A program made the position numbers and the translations under genes. A DNA stretch of 64,000 nt, taken from contig NZ_BJND01000017.1 in NCBI RefSeq assembly GCF_006539505.1, positions 1-64,000 of the forward strand. Reading direction: 5' to 3'. Shown in pieces: positions 9,440 through 18,176 of the stretch; position 1 is the stretch's first letter; each line of letters opens with the position of its first letter. The notes beneath the pieces were generated by a model that had not been told where the DNA came from, ran no database searches, and saw only the letters and a program-made list of their open reading frames with translations. This DNA is from Streptomyces spinoverrucosus (GTDB lineage Bacteria; Actinomycetota; Actinomycetes; Streptomycetales; Streptomycetaceae).

Positions 9440-12400
9440 ATGCGGATCCGCGACGTCCGGTCCACCGACCTCTTCGTCGGTACGCAGCAGTCCCCCCGCC
9501 AGGTCGTACGTGTGACCCTGCAGGGCGGGACCGGCCGCGTACGGGTCCGGGTCGAAGGGCCGACGGTCAGCACGCCGGAACCGGCGCTGATCGCCGCACC
9601 CGGGCCGGGACGGGAGGCCGTCGCCGAGGTCGGGGTCGTCTTCTCGGATCCGGCCCCCGCCGGATCGCTGCACCGGGTCACCGCGATCGCCGAGACCGCC
9701 GAGGACTCCGAAGCCGCCCGCCTCACCGCCGTCGGCTCCAGCGCCTCGTGGCCCACCGCCGTCGACTCCGGAGCCGCCCGCACCACCACGGAGGACGCCG
9801 GCGCCCACCGCTGCACCGCCGAGGCGACCGTCACGGCCGAGGACACCGGCTGGACCATGTGGATGGTCTCCCACTTCCACTACGACCCGGTCTGGTGGAA
9901 CACCCAGGCAGGCTTCACCGAAGTCCGCCACGAACTCCCCGATCTGCCCTGGGTGGACCGGCTCCGCCCGCCCCATGTGCGCAGCGCCTTCGACCTCGTA
10001 CGTGCCCACCTCGACTCGGCCCGGCACGACGACGACTACCGCTTCGTGCTCGCGGAGATCGACTATCTCAAGCCGCACTGGGACGCCTTCCCACGCGACC
10101 GGGCCGACCTGCGCCGCTTCCTGCGCGACGACCGGATCGAACTGGTCGGCGGCAGCTACAACGAGCCCAACACCAACCTCACCCACCCCGAGTCGACGAT
10201 CCGCAACACCGTCTACGGCATCGGCTACCAGCGGGACGTACTCGGCGGTGATCCGCGTTCCGGGTGGCTGCTCGACGTGTTCGGTCACGACCCGGCGCAC
10301 CCCGGGATCATGGCCGACGCCGGACTCGACTCCAGCGCCTGGGCGCGCGGCCCCTTCCACAACTCCGGGCCCATCGGGCATACCGGGGACATCGCGCGGA
10401 TGCAGTTCCCCAGCGAGTTCGAGTGGATCGCGCCCAGCGGTCGCGGCGTCCTCACCCACTACATGGGCGCGCACTACACCGCCGGCTGGGCCATCCACCG
10501 GACCGACTCGCTCGAGGCCGCGATGGTGGCCGCGTATGACCAGTACGCGCAGCTGAAGAAGGTAGCCGCCACGCGCAATGTGATGCTGCCGGTGGGCCAC
10601 GACCACAACGTGCCGTCGCGCTGGTGCACCGAGATCCACCGGGAGTGGGCCAAGCGCTATGTCTGGCCACGCTTCACGATGGGCCTGCCGCGGGACTTCT
10701 TCGCGGCCGTGCGGCGTGAGGCGGAGTCCCCGTCCCGCTCGCGTACGACGAGCGTGATCACGCCGCAGACCCGTGACATGAACCCGGTCTTCACCGGCAA
10801 GGACGTCTCGTACATCGACACGAAGCAGGCGCAGCGGGCCGCCGAGACGGCCGTACTCGACGGGGAACGGCTCGCCGCCCTCGCAAGCCTCTTCGGCGAG
10901 CGCTTCCCCAGCGAGGCACTCGACAAGGCGTGGCGCCTCCTCGCCTATGGTGCGCACCACGACGCCGTCACGGGCACCGAGTCCGACCAGGTCTATCTCG
11001 ATCTCGCCGACAACTGGCGTGAGGCGTACGAACTCGGCGACAGGGTGCGGACGGACGCGCTGGGGCAGCTCGCCGCCCGCACCGACACCCGCGGCAGCGC
11101 GCATACGCCGGGGCGGCCCCTGCTGGTCGCGAACACCCTCTCCTGGGAACGGGACGGCCTCGTCACCGTGGACGGTGCGGCAGGCGCAGAGGTCCGGGAC
11201 GAGGCCGGGCGGCCTCTGCCCTCGGTCACCGAAGGCTCCGCTCTTTCCTTCCTCGCCCGGGGCGTACCCTCGCTCGGCCACCGCGTCTACCAGCTCGTCG
11301 AACCCGGGGCGTCCACCGAACCCGAGGCGTCCACCGAGCCCGGACAGGACACCGAGTCCGGACCGGGCACCGCACCCCGACCGGACACCGAACCTCAACC
11401 GGCTACCACCGGCTGGGCCCTCGTCCCGGACGCCACCACCATCGAGAACGAGATCTTCCGGATCGAGGCCGACCCCGACCGCGGCGGTGCGCTGAGCCGC
11501 ATCTCCGATCTGCGCACCGGCCGCGAACTCCTCCGCCCGGGCGGCCTCGGCGGCGAACTGACCCTGCAGGACGAGTACACGACCCACCCCGTCTGGGGCG
11601 AGGGCCCCTGGCATCTGCTCCCCAAGGGGCCCGGCACGGGCACCGGCGCCCGACCCGCCACCTCCGCACGCGTCGAGCGCTCCGCCGTCGGCGCGCGGAT
11701 CACCACCGAAGTGCGCCTGGACACCCTGCGGTTCACACAGACGGCCACCCTCCTCCACGGCAGCTCCCGCATCGACTTCCGCACCCGCGTGGACGGCTCC
11801 ATCGGTGAGGACAGGCTGCTGCGGGTCCGCTTCGACCTCGACCTGCCCGGCACCCTGCCGGTCTCCGAGGTCGGATTCGCCGCGATCGGGCGGCCTTTCG
11901 GCTTCCCGGAGACCGACACCGCCGAGCACCTGTGGACGCTGGACAACCCCGCACACACCTGGGCCGGGCTCTCCACGACCGCCCGCATCGCCCTGCATCC
12001 GGCCGACTCGGCCGACTCCGCCACCGGTGACGGCAGCGGGCGCAGCACGCTGTCGCACGCCATCGGCGTCGCCGAAGTGATCGCCCCCGAAGACCATGAT
12101 GTACGCCCCCTCCTCGCCGCTCTCGTCGCCCAGGGCGTGACCGCAACCTGCACACGCCCGGACGGCCCGCGCCACGGCTCTCTCGACGCGGACTCCAATC
12201 TCCCCGACATCAGAGTGGCACCCGGCACTGACAACGCCTTCGCCGAACGCGTCCTGGCCGCCACCGGAGCGGACGAAGCCGCCTACCGGGCGGCCCTCGC
12301 CACTCACGGCCGCGTCTTCGTGCCCGCAGCCCGTACCCGCCGCGAAGCCTGGGTCCCCGGCGCCGACCTGCGCGGCCCGCGCGATCTCCCGGTACTGATC

Positions 12401-14011
12401 GTCAGCGACACCGACGCCCTCACCGCCGACCTCTCCGACGCGGTGATCGACGTCCACGTACCCGACGGCCTGCCCACCACGGCCGAACCCGCCGACGACT
12501 ATTCCGCCGCCCTGGTCAATCACGGCACCCCCGGTTCCGTCGCCACCACCGACGGCACCCTCTACCTCTCCCTCATGCGTTCCTGCACCGACTGGCCCAG
12601 CGGCGTCTGGCTCGACGGCCCGCGCCGCACCGCCCCCGACGGCAGCAGCTTCGCCCTCCAGCACTGGACGCACGACTTCCACTACAGCCTCGTCGCCGGA
12701 CCGGGCGGCTGGCGCCAGGCAGGCTTCGTACGCGCCGGACGCGAGGCGAACCATCCCCTGCTCGCCCTGCCCACCACTCCCTCCGACGGCGAACTCCCGC
12801 CCCGCGCCTCCCTCCTGACCGTCGAACCGGCGAACGTCGTGCTCTCGGCGCTCAAGCCGCGCGGCAACCCCATGGCCTCCGGCCTCCCCGGCGACACCGA
12901 CCCCGCCACCGACGGCCTGGTCATGCGCCTGTACGAGTCGGAGGGCCGGCCGGTGACCGCGCGGGTCCGCCTGCACGGCGGACACGGCGGACACGGCGGG
13001 TTCACGGCCGGTGAGGCCACGGACCTGCTGGAACAGCGCACGGTACGACCACTGACCGCCGACGAGGACGGTTCGCTGAGCATCGGCCTGGCGGCGGCGG
13101 ACGTCGCGACGATCGCGGCCCGCCCCGACCTGTCCGGCCGCTCGGGCCTGTCCGCCTCCGACCCGGCCCCGTCCCGGTCGGACCGGCCCACATCGGAACC
13201 CGATGGCGGCGGCCCGGCCCGCGAACCCGTCCAGCCCGTCTTCACCCGCTACTGGCTGCACAACACAGGCCCGGCCCCCCTCGGTCATCTCCCGGTCAGC
13301 CTCCGCCTGGAGCGCACCGAACGGCTCGGCGAGGGCGCTGAGGCGGGGAAGGCCGGCGAGCCCGCGGGATGCAGCACGAAGAGCGAGGCGTCTTCAGCGG
13401 GAGTCACGGAAACCATACGCATCACCGTCGCGACCTCCGTCCTCCCGGCCAGGGGCACCATCTCCCTGTGCGTCCCGGCGGGCCTCACCGTGGCAGCGCA
13501 CGCGCCACTCCGGTACGACCTGGCTCCGGGCGAGTTCGCGGAGTTCGACATCACCGTGCGGCCGGAGAAGGGTGCGGCACCGGGCACGTACTTCGTGGCG
13601 GCCCGCATCCTCGACGGCATCGGCCAGATCCTGGAGGACGCGCTGCCCGTCGCCGTCGGGGGAGGCCCAGAGGTCGCTCCCTTCGGCATCGACCTCTCCC
13701 ACCCCGCGCCCGATCGCCTCGTCCTGCGCCTGACCGGCCACGCGCTGAGCGAAGTCCGCGGTGAGGCCCGCATCATCAGCCCGTACGGCACGTGGGGCGC
13801 CCCCGGCGACGCCGTCGCGATCACGCCCCGGATCCAGGGATTCACCGTGTCCCCGAGAGCCGTGACGGAACTCCACTACGCCGTGACGCACCGACCCGGC
13901 GACACGAGCGACAGCGGCGAGAGCGGCGGCGACTGGTGGGCGCTGGCCAAGGTCTCCGCCTTCGGCACCGTCCAGTACTCGGCCACCGTGCCCGTGACGG
14001 CATCTCCCTGA
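9440..14011 (+). CDS. GH38 alpha-mannosidase, large
   Basis: A 1523-residue glycoside hydrolase expected to release alpha-linked mannose. An N-terminal beta domain (~1-135) precedes the GH38 catalytic domain opening at MWMVSHFHYDPVWWNTQ (residues ~140-155), where the His-x-His and Asp are zinc ligands. The nucleophile motif is SGWLLDVFGHDPAHPG near residue 278. A helical middle domain (AYGAHHDAVTGTESDQV) and beta-sandwich domains follow. A low-complexity Glu/Pro/Thr linker lies near 625-660, and a C-terminal NEW3-like domain reads LAPGEFAEFDITVRPEKG. There is no signal peptide, so it probably acts on imported glycans. GAAAGG lies 11 bases before the ATG. It follows the broken kinase gene and completes the sugar locus. 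Confidence 0.93.
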   Translation: MRIRDVRSTDLFVGTQQSPRQVVRVTLQGGTGRVRVRVEGPTVSTPEPALIAAPGPGREAVAEVGVVFSDPAPAGSLHRVTAIAETAEDSEAARLTAVGSSASWPTAVDSGAARTTTEDAGAHRCTAEATVTAEDTGWTMWMVSHFHYDPVWWNTQAGFTEVRHELPDLPWVDRLRPPHVRSAFDLVRAHLDSARHDDDYRFVLAEIDYLKPHWDAFPRDRADLRRFLRDDRIELVGGSYNEPNTNLTHPESTIRNTVYGIGYQRDVLGGDPRSGWLLDVFGHDPAHPGIMADAGLDSSAWARGPFHNSGPIGHTGDIARMQFPSEFEWIAPSGRGVLTHYMGAHYTAGWAIHRTDSLEAAMVAAYDQYAQLKKVAATRNVMLPVGHDHNVPSRWCTEIHREWAKRYVWPRFTMGLPRDFFAAVRREAESPSRSRTTSVITPQTRDMNPVFTGKDVSYIDTKQAQRAAETAVLDGERLAALASLFGERFPSEALDKAWRLLAYGAHHDAVTGTESDQVYLDLADNWREAYELGDRVRTDALGQLAARTDTRGSAHTPGRPLLVANTLSWERDGLVTVDGAAGAEVRDEAGRPLPSVTEGSALSFLARGVPSLGHRVYQLVEPGASTEPEASTEPGQDTESGPGTAPRPDTEPQPATTGWALVPDATTIENEIFRIEADPDRGGALSRISDLRTGRELLRPGGLGGELTLQDEYTTHPVWGEGPWHLLPKGPGTGTGARPATSARVERSAVGARITTEVRLDTLRFTQTATLLHGSSRIDFRTRVDGSIGEDRLLRVRFDLDLPGTLPVSEVGFAAIGRPFGFPETDTAEHLWTLDNPAHTWAGLSTTARIALHPADSADSATGDGSGRSTLSHAIGVAEVIAPEDHDVRPLLAALVAQGVTATCTRPDGPRHGSLDADSNLPDIRVAPGTDNAFAERVLAATGADEAAYRAALATHGRVFVPAARTRREAWVPGADLRGPRDLPVLIVSDTDALTADLSDAVIDVHVPDGLPTTAEPADDYSAALVNHGTPGSVATTDGTLYLSLMRSCTDWPSGVWLDGPRRTAPDGSSFALQHWTHDFHYSLVAGPGGWRQAGFVRAGREANHPLLALPTTPSDGELPPRASLLTVEPANVVLSALKPRGNPMASGLPGDTDPATDGLVMRLYESEGRPVTARVRLHGGHGGHGGFTAGEATDLLEQRTVRPLTADEDGSLSIGLAAADVATIAARPDLSGRSGLSASDPAPSRSDRPTSEPDGGGPAREPVQPVFTRYWLHNTGPAPLGHLPVSLRLERTERLGEGAEAGKAGEPAGCSTKSEASSAGVTETIRITVATSVLPARGTISLCVPAGLTVAAHAPLRYDLAPGEFAEFDITVRPEKGAAPGTYFVAARILDGIGQILEDALPVAVGGGPEVAPFGIDLSHPAPDRLVLRLTGHALSEVRGEARIISPYGTWGAPGDAVAITPRIQGFTVSPRAVTELHYAVTHRPGDTSDSGESGGDWWALAKVSAFGTVQYSATVPVTASP

Positions 14012-14052
14012 CGGCCGCGGCGCTGCGCTTGCTGTACGTCTCGGCCTGGCTG

Positions 14053-15528
14053 TCAGTCGATCGGCCAGGTGTGGGCCGGGGCGTTGAGGTGCATGTAGTC
14101 GATGTACTGCTGCGTCATGCGGCGTAGGGCCTCGTGGCGGCCCGCGGAGGATGCGGTTGCGTGGTGGAACATCTCCTTTTGCCAGACCGCTCCGTTGCGG
14201 GCCGTGACGCAGCGCTGTTCGATGATGCCGAGCAGGGGTTCGCGCCAGGCCTCGTCCATGCCGGAGTGTTCCAGGCCCCGGTGGGCGAGGGGGAGTAGGC
14301 GCCGCAGGACGAGTTCGGGGGCCGGGACCTCGCCCATGCCGGGCCAGTACAGGAGCGCGTCCATGCCTTGGCGGGCCGCCGTGTGCAGGTTGTCCTCGGC
14401 GGCCGCGAAGGACATCCGGGACCACACCGGGCGTTCCTCCTCCACCAGGGCGCGGGTGAGGCCGTAGTAGAAGGCGCCGTTGGCGAGGGTGTCGGCGACG
14501 GTCGGGCCGGCGGGCAGTACGCGGTTCTCCACCCGGACGTGCGGTTTGTCGTGGGCGATGGCGTAGACCGGGCGGTTCCAGCGGTAGATCGTGCCGTTGT
14601 GCAGGGTCAGCTCGCCGAGTTCCGGGATGTCGCCCTGCTCCAGCGTCTCCAGGGGGTCCTGCTCGTCGCACAGGGGGAGGAGAGCCGGGAAGTAGCGGAG
14701 GTTCTCCTCGAAAAGGTCGAAGACGCTGTTGATCCAGCGTTCCCCGAACCAGACCCGGGGCCGCACGCCCTGCACCTTGATCTCCTGCGGGCGGGTGTCG
14801 GTTGCCTGTTCGAAGAGGGGAATGCGCGTCTCGTGCCACAGTTCCTTGCCGAAGAGGAAGGGTGAGTTCGCGGCCAGTGCGACCTGGATGCCGGCGATCG
14901 CCTGCGCCGCGTTCCAGTAGCCGGGGAACTCCTCCGGGGAGACCTGGAGGTGGAACTGCGTGCTGGTGCACGCGGCTTCCGGGGTGATCGTGTCGGCGTA
15001 GGTGCGCAGCCGGTCGACGCCGTCCACCTCGATGTGGAGGTCCTCGCCCCGGGCCGCGAAGACCTGGTCGTTGAGCAGCCGGTAGCGCGGGTTCTCGGAC
15101 AGTGCGCACTCGCCGACGTCCTGCTGTCGGAGAGTGGGGAGGATGCCGATCATGATCAGGTGCGCGCCGACCGACCTGGCGCGTTCGTCGGCGTGGTTGA
15201 GAGCGGCGCGGACCTCGGACTCCCAGGAGTCGGGGCCGCCCTCGGTCAGCCGGCGGGGCGGGACGTTGATCTCCAGGTTGAACCGGCCCAGCTCCGTCGA
15301 CCACGCCGGGTCCGCGATCGCCTCCAGTACGTCGCTGTTGCGCATCGCCGGCTCGGCGTGATCGTCGACCAGGTTCAGCTCGATCTCCAGCCCCACCTGC
15401 GGCCGCCCGGATTCGAAGCGCGCCTCGCGCAGCATCAGCGCGAACGCGTCGAGGCACCTCTGCACCTTGATCCGGTACCGGCGGCGGTCCTCCCGGGTGA
15501 AGACCACCTCCGGGACATCGCGTCCCAT
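14053..15528 (-). CDS. glutamate-cysteine ligase family (GCS2) protein
   Basis: A 491-residue ATP-dependent carboxylate-amine ligase of the GCS2 fold. The diagnostic metal/substrate strands are visible: PQVGLEIELNLVDDHAEP near residue 42 and GRFNLEINVPPRRL near residue 85. AACTSTQFHLQVSPEEFPGY and NSPFLFGKELWHETRIPLFE follow. It forms a gamma-glutamyl or related amide bond; the exact product is uncertain because Streptomyces has several paralogues, including the mycothiol/ergothioneine EgtA type. The ATG follows GGGAGG. It is a single-gene unit convergent with the mannosidase. Confidence 0.88.
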   Translation of the reverse strand: MGRDVPEVVFTREDRRRYRIKVQRCLDAFALMLREARFESGRPQVGLEIELNLVDDHAEPAMRNSDVLEAIADPAWSTELGRFNLEINVPPRRLTEGGPDSWESEVRAALNHADERARSVGAHLIMIGILPTLRQQDVGECALSENPRYRLLNDQVFAARGEDLHIEVDGVDRLRTYADTITPEAACTSTQFHLQVSPEEFPGYWNAAQAIAGIQVALAANSPFLFGKELWHETRIPLFEQATDTRPQEIKVQGVRPRVWFGERWINSVFDLFEENLRYFPALLPLCDEQDPLETLEQGDIPELGELTLHNGTIYRWNRPVYAIAHDKPHVRVENRVLPAGPTVADTLANGAFYYGLTRALVEEERPVWSRMSFAAAEDNLHTAARQGMDALLYWPGMGEVPAPELVLRRLLPLAHRGLEHSGMDEAWREPLLGIIEQRCVTARNGAVWQKEMFHHATASSAGRHEALRRMTQQYIDYMHLNAPAHTWPID

Positions 15529-15590
15529 CGGGCCTCCCGAGCTGGCTCGGACTGCTCCTGACTCCAGCCTCGCACCAGGTGGGCGAGATG

Positions 15591-15845
15591 TCAGCGCCAG
15601 CCGAAACGGCGGTCCACCACCGCCGAGAACTCCTCCAGGGTCAGTACGGCGTCCCCGTTCTGGTCGGCCGCGTCGAACAGCGCGGAGGAGGCGTCGGCGT
15701 CTCCCACGCCCCAGAACGGCAGCAGCCCCGAGGCGGCGAGCGTCGGGCCCTTCGTCCGCAGGGCGATGATCACCTCTTCGCGGGTCAGGATCCCGTTCTT
15801 GTCGAGGTCGAGCGCCTCGAACAGCTTCCGCGCCTTGTCGCTCAT
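15591..15845 (-). CDS. small EF-hand calcium-binding protein
   Basis: An 84-residue cytoplasmic protein with two calcium-binding loops: DLDKNGILTREE (residues ~13-24) and DAADQNGDAVLTLEE (~58-72). Both keep Asp at positions 1, 3 and 5 or close equivalents and the final Glu. Calmodulin-like EF-hand proteins are frequent in Streptomyces, but their targets are mostly unknown. The start ATG at 15843-15845 fits the family. Confidence 0.9.
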   Translation of the reverse strand: MSDKARKLFEALDLDKNGILTREEVIIALRTKGPTLAASGLLPFWGVGDADASSALFDAADQNGDAVLTLEEFSAVVDRRFGWR

Positions 15846-15886
15846 AGTGTCGTCCTCATTCCTGGCAGGCCGTGCGGGCCGGTGGC

Positions 15887-16630
15887 TCAGTCCCACCAGA
15901 AGGACCAGATTTCCAGGTCCATCAGTTGCTCGGCGTAGGCGTTGAGGGATGGGGTGCTGCTCTGGTTGATGTTGTCCGGGCAGAACGCGTAGTGCTCGAC
16001 CGCCACCGCCTGCGCTTCGGCGGGGGTGGTGGGCGGTGCGGCGACCGAGAGGATCAGCTGGTCGAAGGTGAGGGCGACGACGCGTACGCCGAAGCGGTCC
16101 TCCCAGGAGCGTAGTACCGCGCACAGGCGCGCCACGTCGTCCTCGTGGTTCACGGGGCCCGACCAGCCGATCGCCGCCGGGATGTCCGCGCTGCGGCGGG
16201 CGGGGACGAGGGCGAGGCGCGGTTCCTTGAGCCAGGTTCCGTCCGTGAGGAGGTGGTCGGCTATGTCCGTGGCCAGGGCGTCGGGGTCGGGGGAGTCGGA
16301 CTCTGGCTGGGGTTCGGGTGCCAGGCCCGGCCAGTCGTCGTCCTCTGTGTCCTCCCAGTACTCGGCCAGTACCTCTTCGGCGTCGTGATCTCCGGGGTAC
16401 GAGGTCTCGTCGGGCATCAGTTCCCAGGCCTCGGGGCCGCCCTGGCTGCCGCCGACGTCGATGAGCAGGGGGAGCAGGCCCGCGGTGCGGCGGGCCGGTT
16501 GCAGGGTGGCCCAGTCGCCGGGGGTTGCGGGTACGTCGGCGTGCCAGAGGAGGGTGTCGATCAGTTTCCCGGGAGGGAGGTCGAGACCGAGGGTGGCGAG
16601 CTTCGGGAGGGGGTTGGGGAGGGTGGCCAT
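15887..16630 (-). CDS. DUF4253-type protein
   Basis: A 247-residue soluble protein of unknown function. The C-terminal ~110 residues match the DUF4253 pattern as I know it: RLALVPARRSADIPAAIGW, then AVLRSWEDRFGVRVVALTFD, LILSVAAPPTT, EHYAFCPDNINQ and a final WSFWWD. The middle is acidic and low in complexity. The gene starts 3 bases after the stop of the DUF397 gene, as if in one transcript with the XRE/DUF397 pair. No catalytic residues can be named. Confidence 0.8.
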   Translation of the reverse strand: MATLPNPLPKLATLGLDLPPGKLIDTLLWHADVPATPGDWATLQPARRTAGLLPLLIDVGGSQGGPEAWELMPDETSYPGDHDAEEVLAEYWEDTEDDDWPGLAPEPQPESDSPDPDALATDIADHLLTDGTWLKEPRLALVPARRSADIPAAIGWSGPVNHEDDVARLCAVLRSWEDRFGVRVVALTFDQLILSVAAPPTTPAEAQAVAVEHYAFCPDNINQSSTPSLNAYAEQLMDLEIWSFWWD

Positions 16631-16633
16631 CGT

Positions 16634-16822
16634 TCAGCGGGCGGCGAACTTTGTGAACGCGGTCCAGGTGGCGGGGGCGACGTGGAGGGTGGGGCTGTCG
16701 TCTGCCGGGTTCTTGGAGTCGCGGATGTGGATGGTGTGGGGGCAGAACGCGACTTCCAGGCATTCGCCGCCTTCGCTGCCGCTGTAGGTCGACTTGAACC
16801 ACTGAAGTGCGTCGGCGCTCAT
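16634..16822 (-). CDS. DUF397 protein, partner of the XRE regulator
   Basis: A 62-residue protein with the DUF397 signature: WFKSTYSGSEGGECLEVAF, then HIRDSKNPADDSPTLHVAPA and WTAFTKFA. In Streptomyces such genes sit beside an XRE regulator and an ATP-binding protein, as at whiJ and abaA, where the small protein modulates the regulator. The start overlaps the XRE stop by 4 bases, so the two are translationally coupled. Confidence 0.92.
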   Translation of the reverse strand: MSADALQWFKSTYSGSEGGECLEVAFCPHTIHIRDSKNPADDSPTLHVAPATWTAFTKFAAR

Positions 16823-17646
16823 TGCTCTCCTAGCAGGCGATCCAGCAGGCCCAAGGAGTCTTGTGTGGTCAGGGCCTGGGTTCGCAGCATCGCATACTTG
16901 CGCGACAGGATGGACACCTCATCCGGGTCAGATACCCATTGGCTTCCGCGTTGGGATTCTGTGTACGCGAGGTGCTGGTGGTCCGGGGTCTCCAGGAGTA
17001 CGAAGGGTCCGTCGAGGCTGGCATGGCACGGGCTGGGCAGTGGCAGGAACTGCACGGAGATTCCTGGGAGTTCGGCGCAAGCGCGCAGGTGGCGAAGCTG
17101 GTCGGCGCGGATCTTGGGTCCACCGACGGCCAGGCGGAGCACCGGCTCCCAGATGACGAAACTGACGGTCGGCGGGACCTTGCGGCGCAGGATGTCCTGG
17201 CGGCCGATTCGAGCCGCCGTCTTGGTCTCGATCTCGTCCTCGGCGTACGCGGGGACGCGTTCGCGGAGTACGGCACGGGCGTACGCCTCCGTCTGAAGCA
17301 GGCCGGGCAGGACCTGATTGGCGTACAGGGACAGCGCAATGGCCTCCTGCTCATGCTGGATATACAGCTCCGCCCACATCGGGAACTGGTCGATCTCCGG
17401 GAGGTTGGCGACGCCAGCCTCCAACAGGCCCTTCAGATCCAGCACTTGGTCCAGGTGGACGGCGAGGTCCGGGGTGAGTCGGCGTCTGCCCTGTTCGATC
17501 GAGGCGATGGTCTCCTCGTCGACGTTGGCGATCTCGGCCAGTGAGCGCTGGGTGAAACCAGCCGCGCGGCGGCCGGCGCTGAGCTGCGCGCCGAGCATCT
17601 TCATGGCCGTCAGGTTCTTCTTCCGCGGCGGCTTCTTGGCGTTCAT
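16819..17646 (-). CDS. XRE-family regulator with DUF5753 domain (WhiJ-like)
   Basis: A 275-residue cytoplasmic DNA-binding protein. The HTH is at residues ~15-70 (LGAQLSAGRRAAGFTQRSLA, then EETIASIEQGRRRLTPDLA). It is followed by the DUF5753 sensor region from LYIQHEQEAIALSLYANQVL to PDHQHLAYTESQRGSQWVSD. The architecture is that of WhiJ/BldB-associated regulators. It overlaps the DUF397 gene and diverges from an ATP-binding protein gene, forming the usual triad. Confidence 0.93.
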   Translation of the reverse strand: MNAKKPPRKKNLTAMKMLGAQLSAGRRAAGFTQRSLAEIANVDEETIASIEQGRRRLTPDLAVHLDQVLDLKGLLEAGVANLPEIDQFPMWAELYIQHEQEAIALSLYANQVLPGLLQTEAYARAVLRERVPAYAEDEIETKTAARIGRQDILRRKVPPTVSFVIWEPVLRLAVGGPKIRADQLRHLRACAELPGISVQFLPLPSPCHASLDGPFVLLETPDHQHLAYTESQRGSQWVSDPDEVSILSRKYAMLRTQALTTQDSLGLLDRLLGEQ

Positions 17647-17735
17647 GACGGTTCAACTCCCCACGCGTGTCCGTGCGCGACCCCGTGTGAAGCCGTACAA
17701 AGAATCCGTACGGTCTCACCCACTGATCAACGCTA

Positions 17736-18173
17736 GTGACTCTGCGCGACATTCGTCTCGTGAATGTCGAAGTTGAACTCCCCTACCAGCGCGACCAGTT
17801 CTACGCCCGCCACCGCCGGTCCGTGCCCGCCGCCCGGCACTTCACGTGGTGGTCCCTCAAATACTGGGGGCTCGGAGAGTGGGAGCGGGCCGAGGACGTG
17901 TCCGTGTGTGTCAGCGAGCTGGCCACCAACGCCCTGCTGCACGGCGTACCGCCGGGGCGGGGCTTCCTGCTGCGCGTGCGGTACGACGGGGACGTACTGC
18001 GGGTGGAGGTGCACGACAGCGGGTCCGGCGTGCCACGCGTCGCGGACGAGGCCGACGAGGGTGGGCGGGGGCTGCTGCTCGTCGCCGCGCTCAGTGACAA
18101 GTGGGGCGTGGGGGAGCGCGAACTCGGCAAGGTGGTGTGGTGCGAGTTCGCGCTCCCCGCCGGAGGTGCCTGA
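17736..18173 (+). CDS. RsbW/SpoIIAB-like ATP-binding protein (HATPase_c)
   Basis: A 145-residue GHKL ATPase of the anti-sigma-factor/serine-kinase type. The N box is VSVCVSELATNALLHG and the G1 box is VEVHDSGSGVPRVADE, followed by GGRGLLLVAALSDKWGV. Start codons GTG 17736 and GTG 17760 are both possible; no strong ribosome site decides between them. It is divergent from the XRE/DUF397 pair, completing the WhiJ-type triad. Confidence 0.9.
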   Translation: MTLRDIRLVNVEVELPYQRDQFYARHRRSVPAARHFTWWSLKYWGLGEWERAEDVSVCVSELATNALLHGVPPGRGFLLRVRYDGDVLRVEVHDSGSGVPRVADEADEGGRGLLLVAALSDKWGVGERELGKVVWCEFALPAGGA

Positions 18174-18176
18174 TAT

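Noticed and set aside
9368..13288. A 1306-codon open frame on the minus strand opposite the mannosidase
   Set aside because: Its composition is the Gly/Arg/Val-rich pattern of antisense frames in high-GC DNA, with no domain motifs, while the plus strand encodes a clear GH38 enzyme.
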